From: UBA7985 sp965658725
GTDB taxonomy: Bacteria; Pseudomonadota; Alphaproteobacteria; UBA7985
Reading direction: 5' to 3'
NCBI GenBank assembly: GCA_965658725.1
Contig: CBFHUI010000120.1
Coordinates: 1 to 5,905 of the forward strand
DNA length: 5,905 nucleotides
The position numbers were made by a program, and so were the translations under genes. Positions within the stretch are counted from its first letter, which is position 1; every line of letters starts with the position of its first letter. The notes beneath the pieces are model-generated. The model did no database searches and was not told the origin of the DNA. It was given only the letters and a program-made list of their open reading frames with translations. Of the stretch, positions 1 through 5,341 are shown in pieces.

Positions 1-1326
1 CCGCAGGGGGCGTGATGCGGGCAACTCGATCGGGCAAGCGGTCCAGAGCGGTTGCTCCGCGAGGGCGAACAACGCATCCTGTCCCAGCCGATGGTCGCAA
101 AGGATGCCCAGTTGCTGGTCTGGATGGCGCGCGACGGCATCAGCTGTCACCTGCGCACAGAGTTTTTTGAAAACGCCGATCTTTGCAGAGTCATCGCACA
201 GGGCTTCAAGCTGGCTTCGGTGGTCGAAAGCAAAGGCCAGAACCGTCGGCCAGTCACCTTGCCGTGTTGATCCCCAATGCAGTTGATTGAGTGCAGGGTC
301 TTCACGAAGGCGGAAGTGCGGGGATCCTTCACGGATAAAGGTCTGCATTTCTTCCTCGGACGGATAAGAAGGCGCGCAGGCGTGGCGCGACACGGCGAAA
401 GCTCCGCATGCATTGGCATAGCGGCAGGCCGTGGTCCAATCTTCATTGCACAGATACCCGCGCAGCAGGCCACCCATGAAGGCATCCCCTGCGCCGAGCA
501 CGTTGAAGACCTCGATCGGGAAGCCTTCAACGACCAGGCCGTCTTCGATACGGGCCGGGATGGCGTCCTCGAATACCGCGCAGCCCTGAGCGCCCAGCTT
601 GAGCACGAAGGTTGCTGAGGAAATCGCCCGGATGGCGCGCAGGGCTTGCACCGTGTCTGTGGTCCCACCGGCGATGTGGAACTCTTCCTCGGTGCCGACG
701 ATGAGGTCCATATGACTGAGCACACCTTGCAGATGCGCTGTGACGTTTTCGTCGGAAACAAACCGCGTCTCACCGTCGCCCTTGTCCGCCAGACCCCACA
801 GCACGGGCCGGTAGTCCAAATCTATCACCCGCCGGGCCCCGTGCTTGGCAGCCAGCGTCAGCGCGCGCATGTTGGCTGCCTTGGTTGTCGGGGTGGAAAA
901 GTGCGTGCCGGAGGTCACAACGGCTTTGCTCGACGCGATCAAGTCCTCGCTGACGTCAGCCTCGCACAGCGCCATGTCGGCACAGTTCTCCCGGTAGAAG
1001 ATCAGCGGAAAGCTCTGCTTATCCCGGATGCCGAGTAGGACCAGCGCCGTTAAGCGCGCCGGGTCGGTTTTCACGTGATCGGTTATGACGCCTTCACGCT
1101 GTAATTCCTCGCGGATGAATGTGCCCATCGCATCCATGCCAACGCGCGTGATCAGCGCCGTGCGCAGTCCAAGGCGCGAGGCACCAATGGCTGTATTGGT
1201 GGGGCTGCCGCCAATATACTTGGCAAACGACCCCATATCCTCCAAACGTCCGCCAATCTGCTCACCGTAGAGATCAACACCCGCCCGACCGATCATGACC
1301 GCATCGATGGTTTTTGGTTGGCCCAT
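1..1326 (-). CDS. iolC: 5-dehydro-2-deoxygluconokinase with start of a DUF2090 aldolase-like domain (3' end outside window)
   Basis: The minus strand is open without a stop from an ATG at 1326 to the window edge, giving 442 residues. Residues 1 to about 325 are a PfkB/ribokinase-family sugar kinase: the N-terminal strand leads into GRAGVDLYG (13-21), the substrate-side glycines are at GGSPTN (39-44), and the second PfkB signature NVLGAGDAF (275-283) contains the anion-hole GAGD with the catalytic base Asp281. By family knowledge this enzyme phosphorylates 5-dehydro-2-deoxy-D-gluconate in the cytoplasm, late in myo-inositol breakdown. From about residue 340 the protein continues past a normal kinase end into sequence such as AFAFDHRSQL (364-373) and ILCDHRLGQDAL (408-419), which resembles the DUF2090 extension of proteobacterial IolC. 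That domain is thought to act on the phosphorylated product as an aldolase; this role is inference. The start is preceded by AGGA with a 10-nt spacer. The gene is divergent from iolG and is separated from iolD and iolE by the rest of the locus. Confidence 0.94.
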   Translation of the reverse strand, partial: MGQPKTIDAVMIGRAGVDLYGEQIGGRLEDMGSFAKYIGGSPTNTAIGASRLGLRTALITRVGMDAMGTFIREELQREGVITDHVKTDPARLTALVLLGIRDKQSFPLIFYRENCADMALCEADVSEDLIASSKAVVTSGTHFSTPTTKAANMRALTLAAKHGARRVIDLDYRPVLWGLADKGDGETRFVSDENVTAHLQGVLSHMDLIVGTEEEFHIAGGTTDTVQALRAIRAISSATFVLKLGAQGCAVFEDAIPARIEDGLVVEGFPIEVFNVLGAGDAFMGGLLRGYLCNEDWTTACRYANACGAFAVSRHACAPSYPSEEEMQTFIREGSPHFRLREDPALNQLHWGSTRQGDWPTVLAFAFDHRSQLEALCDDSAKIGVFKKLCAQVTADAVARHPDQQLGILCDHRLGQDALFALAEQPLWTACPIELPASRPLR

Positions 1327-1355
1327 TCTAGACTTATCCTAGCGTTCAGCGCTTA

Positions 1356-1371
1356 CGAAACATTTTTTTCG
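1356..1371. promoter_or_regulatory. Perfect dyad CGAAA-N6-TTTCG, candidate IolR operator
   Basis: The sequence CGAAACATTTTTTTCG is a perfect 5-bp inverted repeat around a 6-bp spacer. From memory, the binding motif proposed for the RpiR-type IolR of Sinorhizobium meliloti is GGAA-N6-TTCC, with the same geometry and a closely similar half-site. An RpiR-type regulator gene lies 1 kb away at 2403-3227. The assignment to that regulator is inference. Confidence 0.55.
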
Positions 1372-1390
1372 CCTGCTGCTTTTGGCGAAA
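1367..1390. repeat. 7-bp perfect inverted repeat TTTCGCC-N10-GGCGAAA
   Basis: TTTCGCC at 1367-1373 is the exact reverse complement of GGCGAAA at 1384-1390. The two arms reuse the inner half-sites of the two flanking GAAA-N6-TTTC-like dyads, so the pieces form one nested array. It could be part of an extended operator, or could fold as a short hairpin in a transcript. The role is not determined. Confidence 0.5.
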
Positions 1391-1400
1391 TATATATTCT
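1387..1400. promoter_or_regulatory. Second, imperfect dyad GAAA-N6-TTCT, candidate IolR operator
   Basis: GAAATATATATTCT repeats the GAAA-N6 layout of the dyad at 1356-1371, but the right arm is TTCT instead of TTTC. Read with a 7-bp spacer it is also GAA-N7-TTC. The GAAA of this copy starts exactly 30 bp after the GAAA of the first copy, about three helical turns. It overlaps the TATATT candidate -10 of iolG, so a bound repressor would block iolG transcription. Function is inferred from geometry only. Confidence 0.42.
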
Positions 1401-1429
1401 GCTACAGACGTCAAACTCAAGCATGATCT

Positions 1430-1434
1430 AAGGA
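1430..1434 (+). promoter_or_regulatory. Ribosome binding site of iolG
   Basis: AAGGA lies 6 nt before the ATG at 1441. A second ATG follows at once at 1444, 9 nt from the same site, so either codon could serve. The protein differs by only one Met. Confidence 0.75.
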
Positions 1435-1440
1435 AGCCTC

Positions 1441-2406
1441 ATGATGCGCGTTGTTCAATTTGGTGCCGGACGGATCGGCAAGGTGCACGCCGCCAATATT
1501 GCCGCCCATCCGCGCAGCACGCTTTACGGCATCGTGGACCCGGTGATGGAAGCGGGTAAAGCGCTGGCAGATCAGTACGGTACGCGTTTTCTCAGCGAAG
1601 AAGAAGCCTTGAACGATCCAGCCGTGGAGGCCGTTGTCATCGCCTCTGCGACCAACGTGCACGCTGATCAGATTGAGCGGGCTGCGTCAGCAGGTAAGGC
1701 GATATTCTGCGAAAAGCCCATTGATCTTTCGCTGGGGCGAGTCGAAGGCATCGTGGCGCATCTCGACGCCCATCCTGTGCCCTTTATGCTCGCCTTCAAC
1801 CGTCGTTTCGACCCTAACTTTCGAGCGCTGAAACGTCAGATCGAGAGCGGTGTGATCGGTGAAGTCGAGATGGTGACGATCCTCAGCCGCGATCCCGGTG
1901 CGCCGCCGGTTGACTACATCAAGGTATCAGGCGGTTTGTTCCGCGACATGATGATCCACGATTTCGACATCGCGCGCTGGCTGGTGGGTGAGGAATTCGT
2001 ATCTGTTAAGGCGTTTGGCTCTACGTTGGTTGATGCGGCCATTGACGCCGCTGGGGACGTTGACACCGCGGTTGTTTCCCTTGCCACGGCGAGCGGAAAG
2101 CTTGTCTCCATCTCAAACTCCCGCCGTGCGAGTTATGGCTACGACCAGCGCATCGAAGTGCACGGCACCAAGGGGATGGTACAGGCCGAAAACGTGTTGG
2201 AGTCGACGGTTGTGACGTCCACGGCGGACGGCGTGCGGTCGGAAAAGCCCATGCATTTCTTCCTTGAACGCTACGCGCGCGCTTACCAGAATGAGTGGGA
2301 CGGGTTCGTTCGGCTTGTGTTGGATGGTGAGGGGACGATGCCGAACCAGTACGATGGCCTTGAAAGCCTCAAACTCGCCGACCAGGCCAGCGCCCAGGTC
2401 TTCTAG
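1441..2406 (+). CDS. iolG: Inositol 2-dehydrogenase (myo-inositol dehydrogenase)
   Basis: This 321-residue Gfo/Idh/MocA oxidoreductase carries out the NAD-dependent first step, myo-inositol to scyllo-inosose, in the cytoplasm. The Rossmann motif FGAGRIGKVH is at 7-16, and the family hallmark EKPID at 91-95 supplies Lys92. FRDMMIHDFDIARW (167-180) supplies Asp169 and His173. These three match the Lys97/Asp172/His176 catalytic set known from Bacillus subtilis IolG. The GRIG form of the nucleotide loop and the MIHDFDIARW block are typical of true inositol 2-dehydrogenases among the many Gfo/Idh paralogues. The gene stands alone on the plus strand, with iolC divergent upstream and the regulator gene converging downstream. 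The C-terminus stops abruptly at QASAQVF, about 10-20 residues short of family members I know (roughly 330-345 residues), and its TAG interlocks with the opposing gene's stop. Confidence 0.92.
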   Translation: MMRVVQFGAGRIGKVHAANIAAHPRSTLYGIVDPVMEAGKALADQYGTRFLSEEEALNDPAVEAVVIASATNVHADQIERAASAGKAIFCEKPIDLSLGRVEGIVAHLDAHPVPFMLAFNRRFDPNFRALKRQIESGVIGEVEMVTILSRDPGAPPVDYIKVSGGLFRDMMIHDFDIARWLVGEEFVSVKAFGSTLVDAAIDAAGDVDTAVVSLATASGKLVSISNSRRASYGYDQRIEVHGTKGMVQAENVLESTVVTSTADGVRSEKPMHFFLERYARAYQNEWDGFVRLVLDGEGTMPNQYDGLESLKLADQASAQVF

Positions 2407-2422
2407 AGACCCCCTTCGGCCT
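2384..2422. terminator. Nested inverted repeat over the convergent stop codons, possible bidirectional terminator
   Basis: GGTCT (2397-2401) pairs with AGACC (2407-2411) around the shared CTAG. A further outer pair, AGGCC (2384-2388) and GGCCT (2418-2422), flanks it. The hairpin sits where both converging transcripts end, but there is no T-run on either side, so it is not a classical intrinsic terminator. Because it lies in the coding ends of both genes, part of the pairing may be coincidence. Confidence 0.25.
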
Positions 2423-3227
2423 CGCCATAGGACACCGCAAGAATCTGCGCCAGCGCCATAGCCCCCGCGGCGGAGCGGAACCCGCCGGTGGTTTCCTGAT
2501 CGACTTCAAAGACGACCGCGGCCTGACGCGCGATGGGCGCGACCCGGGAGTTCGTGATGGCGACAATGGGAACCCCTTCGCTGCGCGCTTGCTTAACGGA
2601 CAACTGGGTCGCAGGGCTGTACTCGGGGAACGAGATTGCCAACATGACATCGGCTTTCTTGATCATGCTGACGTTGGTCTCGACCATGGCACCGGCAGGG
2701 CTGAACAAGTGGGTTTCCGCGCCAAAGCCTGCGGCCATGTAGGCGAAATAGGCCGCGACAGGCCAGGAGCGGCGGTGCCCGACGACGTGCAACAGCCGGG
2801 CCTGCCGGAACAGGCTGACAGCCTGTGAGATCTGTTCGCTTGTGACACTGTCTGCAACGGCGTTGACACTCGCGTTAGCCAGTCGGGTGAAGCGGTCCAG
2901 TGGGGGCAGGGCGTCGCCTGCCTCGACAGACCAAGCGACGCGCTCGGCATAGGTTTCCCGGCGCTGGCTGAGGTTTGACCGCAGAATGACCTGAATGTCG
3001 GAAAACCCCTTGAACCCGATTGCTTTGCTGAACCGGATAAACGCACTGGGCTGAACGCCTGTGGTCTCAGACAGCGCAGCGATGGTCATCAGCGCTGCCT
3101 CATTGGGGTGATCGATCAGGTGCTGGGCGATGATCTTGAGTTGGCTGGGCAGGCCCTCATAACGCAGCAGCAGTTCATCCCGCAGCGCTGGGTAATCCTG
3201 TGGCAGTGCCGTGGAAACCTGTGCCAT
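2403..3227 (-). CDS. iolR: RpiR-family transcriptional regulator of inositol catabolism (IolR-like)
   Basis: The 274-residue protein has the two-domain RpiR layout. An N-terminal HTH_6 domain covers about 15-95, with the helix-turn-helix near MTIAALSETTGVQPSAF (47-63) followed by IRFSKAIGFKGFSDIQ (64-79). A C-terminal SIS sugar-phosphate isomerase-like domain covers about 130-260, beginning at VVGHRRSWPVAAYF (148-161), with AISFPEYSP (197-205) and VAITNS (222-227) as later core strands. SIS domains of this family bind phosphosugars, so a phosphorylated pathway intermediate downstream of IolC is a likely effector (inference). In S. meliloti an RpiR-type IolR represses the iol genes. The gene is last in the iolD-iolE-dehydrogenase-regulator operon, 12 bp after the dehydrogenase, so it would be induced together with the pathway and could provide feedback repression. 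AAGGA sits only 3 nt before the ATG at 3227. The stop overlaps that of iolG. The RpiR family is certain; the iolR role rests on context. Confidence 0.86.
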   Translation of the reverse strand: MAQVSTALPQDYPALRDELLLRYEGLPSQLKIIAQHLIDHPNEAALMTIAALSETTGVQPSAFIRFSKAIGFKGFSDIQVILRSNLSQRRETYAERVAWSVEAGDALPPLDRFTRLANASVNAVADSVTSEQISQAVSLFRQARLLHVVGHRRSWPVAAYFAYMAAGFGAETHLFSPAGAMVETNVSMIKKADVMLAISFPEYSPATQLSVKQARSEGVPIVAITNSRVAPIARQAAVVFEVDQETTGGFRSAAGAMALAQILAVSYGEAEGGL

Positions 3228-3239
3228 CTTTCCTTGTCC

Positions 3240-4424
3240 CTAAAGCGTGATCCAGGCGCGCGCTTCGCTGGCGTCCTGAATGGCCTGCAAAGACTGCTCG
3301 AAGATCAGCCCGTCGTCAAAGTTTGGAAAGGCTTCATCACCCTCCAAAATCGCGCGGCAGAACTCTCCCGCCTCGATGATCTTCATCTCGTTGAAGCCCA
3401 CGTGGTGACCCGGTGCGGGGCAAAAGTTGCCAAACGGAGCGTGCCAAGGGCCGATCAGGACGGTCTTGAAGCCATTGGTGCGCATGTTGCTATTGTCCTT
3501 TTGCTCGAACAACTGAAACTCGCCCATGCGCTCCTGATCAAACTTGATTGCGCCCTTAGTCCCGGTGACTTCGAAGGCCAGTTGCATCTTGTGCCCCTGA
3601 CCCAGCCAGCTGGTGTGCAGGGTAAACAGCCCGCCGTTTTCAAACGTGCCGATGGCGGAGAACTGGTCATCTGTCTCGACAGCCTTCATCTCGCCTGTGT
3701 GCATGTCGGGGCGCTGAGGGTGCACGGTTTGCAGGCGGGAAGAGACTTCCTTGAGCTTGCCGCACAGCCAGATGGCCATCGAAACCTGATGACTGCCCAT
3801 GTCCCCCAAGGCACCCTTGCCGCCGCCAGCTTTGGTCAGGCGCCAGGAATGGGGCATGTCCATGTCGCACATGAAGTCTTCGGCGTAGACCCCGTTGAAA
3901 TGCACGATATCGCCGATCACGCCTTCATCGATGATCTGCTTGATGGCGAGCAGGGTCGGAGACTTGATGTAGTTGTAGCCCAGAATGGTTTTCAGGCCGC
4001 GCGCCTTGGCCGTTTCAGCCGCAGCGGTCATGGCGCGTGCGTCGTCCACAGAAGCAGCCATGGGCTTCTCGCACCAGACGTGCTTACCATTTTCAAGCGC
4101 CATGATGGCGGCTTCAGGATGGGCAAAGTTAGGGGTGCAGATCGAGACCACGTCGATATCGTCCGCCTCGCACACCTCTCGCCAGTCGCTCGTCGTGCGC
4201 TCGAACTCATAGCGCGGCCCATTGAGCGCAAGGCTGCGGTCGGACATGTCGAACAAGGCTTTGAGCTCGATATCAATGGGGAGGTTGTAGGTCGCCTTGA
4301 CCCGCTGCCACGCTTGGGTGTGCGTCCCGCCCATGAAGCCCATTCCCAGCACGCCAACACGCAATTTCTTTACGCCGGTCCGGTTTTCGGGCTGCCCGTC
4401 TATGCGAAGGTCACGAATGGCCAT
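3240..4424 (-). CDS. Gfo/Idh/MocA-family dehydrogenase, probably acting on an inositol isomer (IolY/IolX-like)
   Basis: The 394-residue protein is a second NAD(P)-dependent Gfo/Idh/MocA oxidoreductase, longer than IolG and only distantly related to it. After a 20-residue leader, the Rossmann motif VLGMGFMGGTH is at 25-35, SICTPNFAH at 94-102 and the hallmark EKP at 119-121 (Lys120). GDMGSH (207-212) supplies the Asp208/His212 pair of the catalytic site. A GGGKGAL loop (200-206) precedes it, unlike the IolG form. Conserved FEVTGTKGAIKFDQ (284-297) lies in the C-terminal sheet domain. It sits 3 bp after iolE, with GGAG inside the last iolE codons as ribosome binding site, and 12 bp before the regulator. 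From memory, S. meliloti has a similar gene beside iolR (SMc01163, iolY) assigned to scyllo-inositol oxidation. That or another isomer such as D-chiro-inositol is the best guess. Family membership is certain; the substrate is not shown by the sequence. Confidence 0.85.
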   Translation of the reverse strand: MAIRDLRIDGQPENRTGVKKLRVGVLGMGFMGGTHTQAWQRVKATYNLPIDIELKALFDMSDRSLALNGPRYEFERTTSDWREVCEADDIDVVSICTPNFAHPEAAIMALENGKHVWCEKPMAASVDDARAMTAAAETAKARGLKTILGYNYIKSPTLLAIKQIIDEGVIGDIVHFNGVYAEDFMCDMDMPHSWRLTKAGGGKGALGDMGSHQVSMAIWLCGKLKEVSSRLQTVHPQRPDMHTGEMKAVETDDQFSAIGTFENGGLFTLHTSWLGQGHKMQLAFEVTGTKGAIKFDQERMGEFQLFEQKDNSNMRTNGFKTVLIGPWHAPFGNFCPAPGHHVGFNEMKIIEAGEFCRAILEGDEAFPNFDDGLIFEQSLQAIQDASEARAWITL

Positions 4425-4427
4425 GGT

Positions 4428-5324
4428 TTAACTCTCCAATCCGCTGGCTTTGAGTACATCAAGAATATGGTCGTAGCCCATCTGGCTGTATTCCTTGGGC
4501 GGTGCCTTGGCCGGATCCTGCTCGGCCTCTACGACGATCCAACCGCTGTAGTCCATGGCTTTGAGCGCTTTGCCCACGGCGTGGAAGTCAATGCAGCCAT
4601 CGCCGGGGACCGTGAAGGCACCGCCGATCACAGCGTCGAGGAAGGACAGCCGCTTGCTGCGTACCTCGGCGACTACATCGGGGCGTATGTCTTTGAAGTG
4701 CACGTGGTGGACCCGATCCCCCCAGCGGTCGAGCGTCGCCAGCACGTCACCGCCGCCAAACAGCAAGTGCCCCGTGTCGAAGCACAGGCGCAGCGCGGCT
4801 GGGTCGGAGTACTCCATCAGCCAGTTGACATCGTCTTCTGCCTCGATGATCGAGCCCATGTGGTGATGGTAGGCCACGGGCATACCCTGATCGTTGGACC
4901 ACTTGGCCACTTCGGAGAGCTTAGCCGCATAGGTGCGGATCTCATCTCGGCTCAGGGTCGGGCGATCATTGACCGGCACAGCTTGCTCGCCCTGAATGGT
5001 GTTCGAGCACTCAGCGTAGACGATGCAGGGGGCGTCGAGGGCTTTGAACTGTTCGACTTGTGCACTGATGGCGGCGACTTCAGCGTCGAAGTCGTTGACC
5101 AGGCTCGCGCCGGAGCACCAGCCTCCGCACAAAGCAATGTCATACTTGTCGAGATAGGCTTTGAGCCCCTCGGTGTCCTTGGGCATGCGCTGCCCGCGCT
5201 CCACGCCTGTGTAGCCAATCTCCCTACTTTCTTCGAGCGCTTGCTCCATGGAATAGGCGGCGGTGAGGTCAGGCAGGTCGTCGTTTTGCCAGGCGATAGG
5301 GCTGATGCCGATTTTGATGGTCAT
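4428..5324 (-). CDS. iolE: myo-inosose-2 dehydratase
   Basis: The 298-residue protein is a TIM barrel of the AP-endonuclease-2/xylose isomerase-like family. It removes water from scyllo-inosose to give 3D-(3,5/4)-trihydroxycyclohexane-1,2-dione, the second step of the pathway. Strong IolE signatures run in order: ISPIAWQNDD (7-16), GYTGVERG (37-44), VAYHHHMG (150-157), LCFDTGH (180-186), HHVHFKD (206-212), FTVPGDG (237-243) and WIVVEAEQDP (262-271). The His, Asp and Glu residues at the C-terminal ends of these strands form the divalent-metal site (Mn2+ or Co2+ in studied enzymes). Length is normal for the family. It follows the iolD stop by 17 bp and precedes the dehydrogenase by 3 bp, so the three are surely co-transcribed. 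That 17-bp gap is pyrimidine-rich in the sense strand and shows no Shine-Dalgarno, so translation may depend on coupling to iolD. Confidence 0.97.
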   Translation of the reverse strand: MTIKIGISPIAWQNDDLPDLTAAYSMEQALEESREIGYTGVERGQRMPKDTEGLKAYLDKYDIALCGGWCSGASLVNDFDAEVAAISAQVEQFKALDAPCIVYAECSNTIQGEQAVPVNDRPTLSRDEIRTYAAKLSEVAKWSNDQGMPVAYHHHMGSIIEAEDDVNWLMEYSDPAALRLCFDTGHLLFGGGDVLATLDRWGDRVHHVHFKDIRPDVVAEVRSKRLSFLDAVIGGAFTVPGDGCIDFHAVGKALKAMDYSGWIVVEAEQDPAKAPPKEYSQMGYDHILDVLKASGLES

Positions 5325-5341
5325 AGAGGTCGAGGGCTTTC

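Larger units (their letters stand above)
1327..1440. promoter_or_regulatory. Divergent iolC/iolG control region
   Basis: These 114 bp are the only substantial non-coding stretch in the window and must hold the promoters of both iolC (leftward) and iolG (rightward), unless iolC is read from elsewhere. The centre (about 1356-1400) is markedly AT-rich compared with the flanking genes and contains several inverted repeats built on GAAA/TTTC half-sites. A TATATT run at 1393-1398 is a plausible -10 hexamer for iolG, which would give a leader of roughly 40 nt. No convincing -35 is visible, and I could not place the iolC promoter. Promoter positions are inference. Confidence 0.75.

Noticed and set aside
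147..773. A 208-codon minus-strand frame inside iolC
   Set aside because: It is out of frame with the IolC reading frame, which runs without interruption from 1326 to 1 and carries the PfkB signatures. The translation is low-complexity Ser/Arg/Pro-rich, typical of an off-frame reading.
277..1038. Two plus-strand frames (277-618 and 646-1038) opposite iolC
   Set aside because: Both are antisense to a well-supported kinase gene and show no family motif or ribosome binding site of note.
1341..1353. Short dyad AGCG-N5-CGCT near the iolC start as a further operator
   Set aside because: The arms are only 4 bp and GC-rich, unrelated to the GAAA half-sites nearby, and expected by chance in this composition.
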